64,000 bases of DNA from Laguncularia racemosa. Lineage: Eukaryota > Streptophyta > Magnoliopsida > Myrtales > Combretaceae. Positions 23,541-33,413 of the stretch are shown here, one piece after another. Position numbers and translations under genes: made by a program. Under the pieces are notes generated by a model, which did no database searches, was not told where the DNA came from, and was given only the letters and a program-made list of their open reading frames with translations. How positions within the stretch are numbered: position 1 is the first letter of the stretch; each line of letters starts with the position of its first letter. The stretch spans positions 6,386,001 to 6,450,000 of the forward strand of contig JBBMOL010000013.1 of assembly GCA_037954665.1 (NCBI GenBank). The letters run 5' to 3'.

Positions 23541-23896
23541 AGGTCGTGGATAATACTTACTTCTTCCCCTGACAGAATCTCCTGCCCTGGCTACTATTTA
23601 TGTAATGGAACGATGTAGCATAATCTCCCTCCTACTACTCTCATGCTAGACAAAAGAGCATGCCTCCTAAAGATTGGGCAATGGTGACCTTCTAAAGATC
23701 TAGACCTGAATCTGATCATACTCGGGATTTAATCCAGCAAGGAGCTTGTACACTCTTTCTTGCCTAATTCATTTCTTGAAAAGTGCAACATCAATAGCAC
23801 AAGTAGCATTGAACGGATAGTAGAAATCTAGTTTCTGCCATGTCGTCAAAAGAGTATTGATATACTCTGTTACGGTACACTCTCCCTATTGTAGGC
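23541..23896 (-). pseudogene. Copia gag middle part, 3' of the nested insertion
   Basis: The minus strand reads 'GECTVTEYINTLLTTWQKLDFYYPF' in pieces, then 'KERVYKLLAGLNPEYDQI' with stops, which is the UBN2/gag region of copia elements. Its first codons continue exactly from the gag fragment at 25918-26290 once the nested insertion and one TAGGC copy are removed. Confidence 0.85.
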
Positions 23897-25912
23897 TGTA
23901 AACACTCCATTTTTGCCCTAATAATCACTAATAATCAATCTTCAATTTTTTTTCCATTTTTACATTTTTTTCTAATTTAGCAAAAATAGGAAAAATATTC
24001 AAAAAATAAAATAAATAGGAAAAATACATCAATTTTGGAAAATAATTGCAGAAATGGCAATAAAAAGATTAAATAATTTTTACAAATTTTTGAAATTTCA
24101 AAAAAGTACAAAAAATAAAAAAATCGCATTGCATATATGCAAATTGCGAAAATAAAAAAATCAAGTAAGTGGGCTAGCCCAACTGGTCCGAGCCACGGCC
24201 TGGTGCGCGCGGGAGGGGGTCAGGTCGCAAGTTCGAAACGCGGGGGAGGCAGAATCCGCGTTTTGCAATTTTTTTCATCGCTTGGGACACATGTCAGCAG
24301 CTGTTTGGTTAGAGCGGACGCACGCACCGAGTGCATGATCATCTTCAACCTTTGTCCGAAATCGCCGGTGAGGAGGAAAAATCGAATTTCGGCCGTTTTG
24401 ATTCGATTTTTTTGCAAAAATCTTCAACAGAAATAGGATAAACATCATCCAATTAGAATCAAATTGCAACAAATTGATGAATTTGCACAAATTGGAGGAA
24501 GGTTTTAACTGCAAATCCGATTTGCTTCGATCGGAGGAAATCTGAGCTTATCCAGCTCGATTCCTTGCGCCTATAAATAGAGGAGGAAGGGAGGAAGCAA
24601 GATGACGGATCAAAAGTGAGGAAAAGAGAGAGAATCAAAGCCTCGCCGGAGTTTCCAAGCCATGACCACCGATCAAGCACCAAGCTGCCACTAGGAGGCG
24701 TTTTTGGAGAAATCCACCACCACGATCGAGTTTCCCACCTTCAAGAACCTAGGAAACGACACTTCAATCGCTTCAAAAGGCCGCCGGAACGTCGTCAACA
24801 AGCATCCCCAGCCGTCATGACCGATTGACCCGACCCGACCCGCTTCGACCTGATCCGACCCGACCCACGCACCGACCTAGATCCAAGTAAGTCGGATTTT
24901 TCGATTTTTATTTATTTCTTATTTGTTTATTTAGTTATTTTATTCGAATTTCTTTATTTATTTACTTGTTATTTATAATTCAAAAAAAATAATAGAAAAG
25001 ATATATTAGAATTTAGAATAGTTTTTTTTTAGGGCTTAATTTAGGATGAGTAATAATAAAATAAATAATAACTATAATAATAAATAATAAAAATATATAT
25101 AAAGAAAATGATAAAAATCTATATTAGAAAAAATAATAAAAATTTAGATTTTAGTTTAGGATAGATAAATAATATAGGAGAAAATTTTTTCAAAAAAAAT
25201 TAATAAAAATTTATAATATTAGAAATAGGTTGAAAAATAGAAAAATGAAATTTTTATCACTTAGAAAAATCATTTTCTTAAATAAATCCAAAATTGGTTT
25301 TTCTTAAAAATTATTATTTTTTTCAAAAAAAAAAAATCAAATGATCAAGTTTAGGCTTAGATTTTTCAGAAAAATACTAAAATGGTAAAAACATAAATCA
25401 AAAGAAATTTCATAATTAAAAATCACCAACACATTAAAGTTTTTTCAGGAAAAGCAAACTATGGCTTGTTTGATCCTAAATAGCGGGTACATAGGCATCC
25501 ATTTGGGGCAACCCTAAAAAGAATAAAAATCATTTTCTCATAATAGGTTATTCAAAGACACAATAAAAAGATAACAAAAAAAATAAATAAAAGACATTTT
25601 GGATAAGGTTTAGATTTTAGGAGATTAAGGTGGTAACCTTAGGGTTTTAATAAGTTAGCCTTCGAACTCAGAAACTTTGGTTTCCCCTTTCCTCTTTTCA
25701 CAAAAAACTAGAAGAGAAAATTACGATGACCAGTGGTCCAAATTAGGATTGATCTACTCAATTAGTCCTAATTCAATTTTTCCTAACCACGGTTGGGTGG
25801 CGACTCTAAAACAAAACGAAATTCCTAACTCAAGTTGAGGGTCTACATTAGATGAGCATAGGGTCTAGTATAGATTGGATTAGGAATGGAAAATAAAAAA
25901 TTAGACTTGACA
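23897..25912 (+). mobile_element. Nested 2.0-kb LTR-like insertion (probable solo LTR, Ty3/gypsy type)
   Basis: Flanked by a 5-bp target duplication TAGGC (23892-23896 and 25913-25917), beginning TGTAAACACTCC and ending ACTTGACA. Removing it rejoins the copia gag frame exactly, giving '...DLHQKIYS' + 'LQ', a stop, then 'GECTVTEY'. A TATA-like box CTATAAATAG (24571-24580) on the plus strand, followed by a GC-richer leader with Pro/Arg-rich sequence, fits an LTR promoter. 'ggtggcgactctaaaac' near 25797 and 'gagggtctaca' near 25845 resemble the ends of plant gypsy LTRs. No protein domain is present, consistent with a solo LTR. The family is not assigned. Confidence 0.85.
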
Positions 25913-25917
25913 TAGGC

Positions 25918-26320
25918 TATATATTTTTTGATGTAGATCAAATATCTCAGCGTAATTATTACTCTAAGAATATGACTATTTTATTGCACTCTAAATTTGG
26001 GCAGCGGATTCATACAAGATGTAGGAAGATGCCAAGGTTAGATTCATGGAATTGAATAGCCATGACATAACCAAGTAGTTCTCAAGAGATCACTGTTCGA
26101 AAGCTGGATCACCGGATTCTGGTTGCTCTTTGGTGCTAGTGAGATATCTGATGAGGCCTCTTGAGTAAATCGTGATGCTACATTGTCGAGACCACATGAG
26201 ATAAGTCTTCGGGCCATCAAGTTTGATCGAACTAATGGGAGTGTTGAAGCTGTGGGCACTTGGTAACCGAGTATCTGCGGATGACACCAATTTCTAGGTG
26301 CTCTTCGAGTCGTTTGACAT
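25918..26320 (-). pseudogene. Copia gag N-terminal part, 5' of the nested insertion
   Basis: The minus strand encodes 'FNTPISSIKLDGPKTYLMWSRQC' in pieces and 'RGLIRYLTSTKEQP', the start of the UBN2 gag domain ('ikLdgsNYllWsrqv...rGl.gyltG'), then 'WLFNSMNL' and 'DLHQKIYS' up to the nested insertion. Confidence 0.85.
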
Positions 26321-26698
26321 ATTTATCTGAATAATTGTTGTTCCTTCACTACTAAATCTGCAGATTTAAGTTCCACCACTCCTTTTACAATTAAGTGTGG
26401 AAGAAATTCAAGATCTACAAATGCCCTAATCCACTGGGCATAGACTGAGAAGGCCGAGATGCCCTAATCCGAGAAGGCGCCCTAATCCATTAGGCATAGA
26501 CCGAGAAAGCCAAAATGCCCTAATCCGAGAAGGCCTTTTTGAAGCAGCCAAAGGTATTCCTCTGATCGAAGAAGTCGAGGAAGGGCGGAAATAGGTACTA
26601 GAAACAGGTACCGAGAAGGCCAAGGCTTAGAAGGGTTGAATCACAAGTTTAGTTTTTTTTTTTTTTTTTTATGATTGATCTAAACCTGCTCTGATACC
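26321..26698 (-). mobile_element. Copia 5' leader with primer-binding site
   Basis: Non-coding leader between the 5' LTR and gag. It starts with GGTATCAGAGC (26698-26688), then a T21-type run on the plus strand. At about 26418-26620 the words 'ccgagaaggcc' and 'ccctaatcc' repeat several times at intervals of 40-60 bases, an imperfect short tandem array. Confidence 0.7.
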
Positions 26699-26885
26699 TG
26701 GAAGTAAGGAGCTTTTTTCTGTGTCTTTTCAACCTTAATGAAAAATGTTATTACACCTTCTTATATACAAGAATACACTTCATATACTATATATAAAAAT
26801 ATCTCCTATTAAATATAAACAATTTTGCTAACTATAATAACACTTACTATTATAAATAATCATATTATATTTAGATCATTCAACA
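26699..26885 (-). repeat. 5' LTR of the copia element
   Basis: 187 bp, TG...CA, paired with 19670-19855. Followed on the right by the AGGAT target duplication and by resumed intron 1 sequence homologous to copy 3. Confidence 0.93.
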
Positions 26886-27887
26886 AGGATATTTCTTTAA
26901 AAGGTTGGCTTGGCATTGTATAAATTTTGACAATTTCAGTTTGGTTTTGTTGAGTTTCAAAAGGGGTCATTGTGTTTTTTCTTTTGAAATTTGAACAAAG
27001 AATCCAGTGTTCCTTGCTCATTTTTTCTTTCTTTTTTTTGGTGGCAGATCGTAGATCATGGGATAGAAGACGCTGTGTTGGATAAAATGAAGGCTACAAT
27101 GACATCATTTTTCGATCTTCCACCGGAAGAGAAGACGAAATATGCAATACCAGCAAATGATATTCAAGGATATGGACAATTATCCATTGTTTTTGAAGAG
27201 CAAAAGCTTGATTGGGGAGATATGATATTCTTAATGACGCAACAAAAAAAGTACATAAAGTTCAAGTATTGGCCACTCTCATTACCCGGATTCAAGTAAC
27301 TTCACATGTCCTCTTTTATTTTATAGACATTATTAGCAAAATTTTTCAATCTATTATATTCGAAAAATTCAAAAGTTTAGGTGAATAAATGTGAAAAATG
27401 TAAGGACTTGATTATACACAATTACGTCTTTATGTTGTGCTAATTGATGATGTAATATATGTTCTTGTAGAGAGATAGTGGAGAATTATTTCAAAGAATT
27501 GCAAAAAATCATAGGGGAGCTCTTTGCAAATTTATCCATATTGTTGGGATTGGAAGGAAATGGTTTAAGAAAGGAGCATGGAGAGATGAAACTAGGAATG
27601 CGAATGAACTATTATCCTCCTTGTTCAAGGCCTGATCTTGTTCTCGGCATAAGCCCACATTCTGATATTGGCTTCGTAACTCTTCTACTACAAGATAATG
27701 ATGTGACGGGCCTCCAAATAAAGTACAAAGGAAAATGGGTGCCTGTTAAACCAATTCGCAATGCAATAGTCATAAACGTTGGTGATGCTCTAGAGGTATT
27801 TGATATCTGAGCTTGTCTTAACTCATATATCATATTTGAAGCCTACAAATTTCTAGCAGTCTTAAGTGTCTATTCCTAATTTCTAAT

Positions 27888-28362
27888 TGTTACAATTATG
27901 TTAAGGACAAAAAACAATGGCAAAAGAATATTAACAATCACAAGAAAATAAAAGACACACAAAATTTACGTCGAAATCCCAAATCAGGAAAAAGCATGGG
28001 CAGATGAGAGGATAAATCCACTAATTTGAAATTGGAATACACAATTGAGAGAATATAACTCAAAAGACAAATCTCTTAAAGGAATTCGTATAAAGCTCTC
28101 TCATTCGCATGTCACACAACCCTAAAAACATCCCATATATATATATATATAAGTGCGAAACTTGAGAAAATAAGATAGGCTGGCTCAAGGACGATACAAA
28201 AGTTGGCAACTTCAATACATACGATGCCGGCCTAAATCCTACACCACCGGCTTAAATGCTAGCGGCCTTCCAAGCTTAAGGTCTACGGCCTTCATTCCAG
28301 AGCTGGTAGCGTTGAGCATAAAAGCTATTGCCCTTCAATTAAATTCAAGGCATTAATCAACA
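27888..28362. mobile_element. 475-bp solo LTR in intron 3 of oxygenase copy 1
   Basis: Comparison with intron 3 of copy 3 (about 39805-39825) shows an insertion between 'tttctaa' and 'ccttacaaattg'-like sequence. It begins TGTTAC, ends TCAACA, and is flanked by CTAAT (27883-27887) and CTAAC (28363-28367), a 5-bp target duplication with one change. Inside, a TATA tract near 28137-28152 and 'acgtcgaaatcccaaatcagg' minus its last base resemble copia LTR leaders in plants. No internal coding region, so it is a solo LTR. Confidence 0.8.
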
Positions 28363-28832
28363 CTAACCTTGCAAATTGCTTTACATAGTGTTAAAGTTAT
28401 ATGATCTTGACATTCCATTTAACTTTCCAACACTTAGGATATTAGGATCTATGTGCAGACCCTACTTTCTTATTTGAACCCCAATAGACCATCCGTGTTA
28501 TGAAAGTAATGGAAAGAGTATGTTTGGATAGATGGCCTAGTTTACTCATTCGTCATAACACATAAGCAATTCACGGTGGTTAGCAAGTGTGGAGCAATGG
28601 CGTCTACAAAAGCATTGAGCATAGAGCCATAACAAATGAGAAGAAAGCAAGGATGTCAATAGCAGCATTTGTACTTCAGGAAGATGAAATAGTAATTGGT
28701 CAACTTCCACCAACATTTGATGATATTCACTGCCGTCGATTGTACAGGAACATGAAGTTTATTGATTATGTCTAGCACGTTTTGGCAAGAAAATTGGAGA
28801 GAAAGGTGCACACTGATTATGTTAAGCTATAA

Positions 28833-30590
28833 AGTGCTCAAATGAATAATTTGTATTTAAGATGTGTTCATGCTAGGTGTGGAGTTTCTTTTTGGCTAGC
28901 TAGGTGATGAAATTTTGCAAAATGAGGCAAATAAATATGCCTATTCTCTTAAGTGCCGTTGCTAAAATGATTTAAAGAGAACATCTGTGAGATGCATATA
29001 TTCCATCCAATTCCCTACAATTTATGATTGCTGTTGTATAATTTTAGCTATAGACTCAAAATGTGTAGCACCTTTCATATCTTATGTACTTTTATCGATT
29101 ACACAGTATATTTATAGCAATTAAAGTTAAGATCAAGTTATATATTAAAATGGAAAACACAAGTACAGAAAGTGAAAAGGTATGAAAACTTAAGCATCTT
29201 TTTTTTTTTATTTAATCCAATATGTTGTCTATGTCTTGATCTATAAACTGCTATAAGTAATTTGAGTAAATAGAACTTGAAGCTAAGTAAAATATTCTTT
29301 TCATTCCTAAAGAGCAAGCAAGCTCATCAAACGTTGATTCACTTAGATTTTTTTCTTTTTCTTTTTCTTTTTCCTTTCTCTCTCTCTCTTTTCTTTTTTC
29401 TTCTTGCTCTTCTTTTTATTTATTTTTTTATTGAATAATTATTTCAGATAGTCTACAACAGTGGTTAACCATACTCTCCCATTAAGGACTTGGAATTATT
29501 CCCCCCTTAAGTTTCTAAATTTTGATTATATGGCATTGTTGTAATCTTCATTGTTCATAACAACACGTCATGAATAGTTTATCCACAAAAATAACGTCAT
29601 TAAAGCAAAGTAACTAAATAAGTACTACTCTGATAAGCTTAAAGTAACTGAGGCTGGGAGTAGCAGTGGAGGAGGGACTCTTTTTCTTAACCATGAAATG
29701 GTCGTGGATTCTTAGAAGGACAATGACTTGGTAGATGGAATAATGAGCAAGCATTCAAGTACTTGTATATAGCATCTATCAGGTCTATCCAGTAGGAGAG
29801 TGGATTCCATGGCTAGTACTATACTAAGCTCCTAAACGTAGAAAGATAAAAAAGAGATAGTGTAAAAGAGAAGTCTTTGAATTCCATCCATTGTCCTATA
29901 TGATGGAATGAACAAATAGAGGCCACAATAATTCTTTAGAACAACCAATTTAATGTAAATTAGCTAAAATTAGATAGGATTTACAATTACTAAAGTGGTT
30001 TACAAGAACCGGTATTTTCCAAGGCTTTCTTTCCTTCCTTGCTCAAGGTAATGACAAAAAAAATACTAGACTTCTTTAAGCTACAGGTCCATTCTGCAGA
30101 TGCGTTAAATAAGTGCCTATTCGTAGTGTGCTGCTTTGGACTCTCACATGGGCAGTAGAGTCTTAACAATGTGCACCTAAATGCTACACTGAGGTTCTAC
30201 GTATTAGCTGTTTCCCTCTATTGCCTAATTATCGTTGTTGGCTCTGCTGTTTGCTTGGTATAACCTCTTCGTTGAATGCCCAAGCTTTACAATGTCCACT
30301 CATGCTACTCTCACGGATCTCAGATTTCATTAACTTCAATTGATTCATGATTTACTAAATAGTACAAATTGTGGCATAATTTAGAGAATAAAGAGGGTTG
30401 CAGTTCATCATCTATTGAAGGATACATTAGGTATTATAAGGCATCTTTTAACTGCAAGAAAGGAGGATTTTAGCATCATGGGAACTCCTTTTAAGTATAA
30501 TTTACTTGGAGGTGTCAGGGTAGTGGTAGAGAGAATAAAGAACTTAACATACAGGTAAAATAGATAAATTTGAAAATATGAGGGAAATAA
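28833..30590. other. 3' spacer of the oxygenase unit (copy 1 / relic A)
   Basis: The first 300 bases are homologous to the 3' flank of copy 3 (from 40281). From about 29210 to 30560 the sequence is homologous, at clearly lower identity, to about 44390-45570. Landmarks are 'tcgtggattctt', 'gacttggtag', 'aagcattcaagtact' and 'ggttttccaaggctt'-like words. A pyrimidine-rich (T/C) tract lies at about 29348-29430. No functional gene is recognised in it. Confidence 0.6.
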
Positions 30591-30597
30591 AGATTTC

Positions 30598-30814
30598 GAA
30601 TGGTCTCATCCTTGCTAGTGCTGAGTGTACAGGACATTGTGAATACAACCTCAATTGCATTCCTAAACGACATAGTTAGAAACTTAAAGACAGGCCATTA
30701 ACTCCAAGGTTAGCTTGCCTTAGTTTGGACCATAAAAAAAAAGGGCATGGTTGCTAGTGCAGATAAATTATGAGTACAAAGGCTAATGTGCTTGCAAAGG
30801 ACAGGGCTTATAAG
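30598..30814 (+). pseudogene. Oxygenase exon-1 relic A
   Basis: The DNA aligns with exon 1 of copies 2 and 3. 'ctgagtgtacaggacattgtga' minus its end reads 'LSVQDIVN', matching 'PSVQELVK'. 'caattgcattcctaaacgac' reads 'NCIPKRH', matching 'NCIPERY', and 'aaagacaggcca' reads 'KDRP'. The end 'gtgcttgcaaaggacagggc' lines up with the exon end before a GTGAAT donor at 30815. Frameshifts and a stop destroy the frame, and no exons 2-4 were found downstream before copy 2 begins. Confidence 0.6.
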
Positions 30815-31019
30815 GTGAATAAAATACTTGGAATTATGTTCCAAATGGATTCTGCAGATTTTCGCCTCTTATAATCAATAAATAGATAAGCAAACTGAAA
30901 TTTTGCCTAGCTCTTCTAGGACTTACATATAAGGCGGATGACACAAGATGGGCAGCGTGTCCTTGTCTTTGGAAGCACGATGTATCTTATCTTGACTTGG
31001 TGGTGGTGGCAGTAGTAAG

Positions 31020-32126
31020 AATAGTAACAAATCCATTCCAATCGATTATTAACTGATTGTCACGCAAAAGATCTGGAGCATGCATAAGACAACAGAGGCA
31101 TATACCGAGAAGTATAAGAGATGGATTTCATCTACGAAAATAAATAGAACTTATACATTAATTATGAGTATTAAGAATTTTAATTGTGGTTTAGCCTAGC
31201 ATATCAAAATGATTATGATAATACCATAAATCCGCAGGTCAATGATCAATATATCCCAACAAAATTGTCTCAATAAGAATGTTACCATGAGAATAATGGC
31301 TATAAAATTTGGTGAATTCCCGAAAAAATCAATCTCTTCTAGTTGTGCTAAGTGCTTCAGGAAAATTACATACGAGTGTTTTGCTAGTGAGTGTTTGGAT
31401 ATCAGTCAATAATTTCAATAAGAATTTTTTTTTCTTTTTTTTTTGTATTTTACCAACATTTATTTATAGCCTATTTTATTTAAAAAAAGAAAAAGAAACT
31501 ATATAAAAAAGTATACAAATTTCTCTTTTTATACTTACCAAAAGCCCTAGGGCATTTATTAACATTTTCCAAGGGGAACAAAAGGAAAAGTAGATTACAT
31601 ACACTTCATCCTAAACTCTATAGCTTCTAACAAGAAATACAGATTTGGATTCACTCAATTTCCATTATCTCAAATTCCATCAATTTCCCTCTTTTTTTAT
31701 GCCATAATGTGTAATCAATGATTGGAATTATAATGAAAAAGATGACATCATAATGATGTCACGAGATAGTTTAAGAATTTAAAAAATTTCAACATTGGTT
31801 TGAAAATTGAGAGGATAAAAATGAAGGGAATTCATTTTCAAGAAATATAGATAAGTAATGATAGTGATGTAAGAAAAGATACCCCCAACCCCCTAAAAAG
31901 AAAAAAGGTCCCTCTTTATTCTAAGAGATGGAATGTCATGGATATACAATTTGCTATAGAAACAGTAAAAAAAGAGGCCCTTGAAGTATCTTTTAATAGA
32001 AACAAGAATGATATTCCATTTCCACATAGGTATATCAAACTATCATTAGTTGTTCAAGATATTGGAATGGGAGAATAGAAGATATAGAGAGCACATATTG
32101 CTTAAAGAAAATAATGATAATTCAAC
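31020..32126 (+). repeat. 5' flank of oxygenase unit, copy 2
   Basis: Diverged homologue of the 5' flanks at 18.76 kb and 37.59 kb ('acgcaaaag.tctggagcatgcataagacaa' in pieces, 'cagaggcatatacc', 'aagtaatgatagtgatgtaag'). It contains a T-rich insertion near 31428-31445 and about 300 extra bases compared with copy 3. It should contain the former promoter. Confidence 0.6.
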
Positions 32127-33077
32127 ATGCATGAAGAAGAAGCTCTTGGATGTGGATCTTCTTTGCCAGTTCCAAGCATTCAGGAGCTTGTCAATAGTGA
32201 CAGTAGTTACATTCTTGAACGATACATTAAGGAATTGAAAGACAGGCCTCTTGACTCTCTAGCTAGCGATTCATCTAGCATTCCAGTCATCAAAATGTCC
32301 CTGGTTGCTAGTGGAGACAAACTTGAGTCAGAAAAGCTAAACTTCACTTGCAAAGATTGGGGATTCTTTTAGGTAAACTTATGGCCATATGCATTCACTA
32401 AAAACTATTATAACTTACAGTGGTGGGCTGAATTTTTAAAACAGTACACTTGCATCTCGAAAAATGTTAAAATTACAAAAGTTGTCTTTCCATGCAATGC
32501 CAATTTAGTATTTCACATCGATACATACTTTTTATTATTCTTTGAGATCAAATTACCATTTACTTTGGGTTCTTTTCTTATTGATTTAATAGTTTAAAAA
32601 TTAATACAAATCAATCATATGGTTATTAATATAAGAAATGATGACGATAGGGTATTTAATATATAGAACTGACTTGGCACTATATTAGAAAATAAATTTA
32701 CAGTATTAGCATCTTTCAACAAATTTGTGGTAGTGCATGTTCAGCTAACCTTTAGGGGGGACCATTGTGATTTATCTTTTCAATTTGGATAAAGAAATCT
32801 GATATTCTTGTTTCTATTTTTTGTGTCAGATTATAGATCATGGGATAGAAGAGGCTAGGTTGGATAAAATGAAGGCTGCAATGACATCATTTTTTGATCT
32901 TCCGCTAGAAAATAAGAAGAAATATGCAATGCAAGCAAATGATATTTAGGGATATGGACAAATATACGTTGTATCTGAAGAGCGAAAGCTTGATTGGGGG
33001 GATTTGATATTCTTAATGACATGACCAAAAAAGTACATCAGGTTCAAGTATTGGCCATTCTCATTACCTGGATTCAA
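32127..33077 (+). pseudogene. SRG1-like 2-oxoglutarate/Fe(II) dioxygenase, copy 2 (exons 1-2 only)
   Basis: Exon 1 (32127-32372) starts with ATG and encodes 'MHEEEALGCGSSLPVPSIQE' onwards, with the family's 'IPVIKM' segment. Its final codon before the GT donor is TAG rather than CAG. Exon 2 (32830-33077) keeps the normal 248-nt length and the 'DHGIEEARLDKMKAAMTSFF' segment, but has in-frame TAG at 32947-32949 and a TGA ('ATGACATGA') near 33017-33022. Intron 2 starts normally and then diverges after about 33245; exons 3 and 4, which hold the iron-binding residues, are absent. A CACTA-like element lies shortly downstream. This copy cannot make an enzyme. Confidence 0.88.
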
Positions 33078-33413
33078 GTAACTCCACATACCCTCTTTTA
33101 TTTTATAATCTATGCTTATAATGCTATCTTTGAAATCCTCAAGAAACTTCTTTCTTAATAGTACACAAAGAAGTCCCTAAAATTGTATGGACATTATTAG
33201 TAAACTTTTTCAATCTGTTATAGTAAAAAAATTCAAAGGTTTAGAGCATTGATAGATTTTTTTTTTTAATAGTTTAACATATGGATAGAAGTGGAATTTT
33301 TAAAAAAATCCAAAAAATTTAGGTTAACTTCTTTCCTTCATTAAAATTATAGTTCCCATTTGCTATCATAATGTGGTCCATTACTCTCTATTAAGCACAT
33401 TCGAATTTTACAT

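Larger units (their letters stand above)
19670..26885 (-). mobile_element. Ty1/copia LTR retrotransposon, old and non-functional, in intron 1 of oxygenase copy 1
   Basis: A complete insertion bounded by the 5-bp target duplication AGGAT (19665-19669 and 26886-26890). The uninterrupted site survives in copy 3 at 38738-38742. The element reads on the minus strand, antisense to the host gene. Its 5' LTR is 26699-26885, followed by the primer-binding site GGTATCAGAGC (26698-26688), complementary to initiator tRNA-Met. Its 3' LTR is 19670-19855, preceded by a purine tract 'cttgagggagag'. LTRs begin TG and end CA and differ at roughly 13 bases plus one indel in 186, about 7 percent. Order on the minus strand is gag, protease, integrase, reverse transcriptase, RNase H, the copia order. 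Every domain carries stops or frameshifts. Confidence 0.95.
19262..28832 (+). pseudogene. SRG1-like 2-oxoglutarate/Fe(II) dioxygenase, copy 1 (broken by deletion, stops and insertions)
   Basis: The exons match the SRG1 / norcoclaurine-synthase-like oxygenase family: exon 1 remnant 19262-19377, exon 2 27048-27295, exon 3 27471-27795, exon 4 28584-28832. Exon 3 carries 'RMNYYPPCSRPDLVLGISPHSD', holding the first His and the Asp of the iron site. Exon 4 has 'SIEHRA', the second His, then 'KARMS', the RxS motif for 2-oxoglutarate. Defects: about 125 nt at the start of exon 1, including the start codon, are deleted; the last codon of exon 1 is TAG where copy 3 has CAG; the exon 4 acceptor is altered, and 'ttag' at 28583 would restore frame with one extra residue; an in-frame TAG at 28773-28775 removes about 19 C-terminal residues. 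Intron 1 contains a copia element and intron 3 a solo LTR. Exons 2 to 3 remain in frame, so this copy decayed fairly recently. Confidence 0.88.

Noticed and set aside
24170..24240. tRNA-like A-box and B-box words (tagcccaactgg ... gttcgaaac) suggesting a SINE or tRNA
   Set aside because: They lie inside the 2-kb LTR-like insertion bounded by TAGGC. No tRNA cloverleaf could be formed, and no SINE tail or separate target duplication is present.
24137..24830. Several overlapping frames of 65-99 codons on both strands
   Set aside because: They lie in the leader part of the nested LTR; none matches a protein family, and they overlap in several frames.
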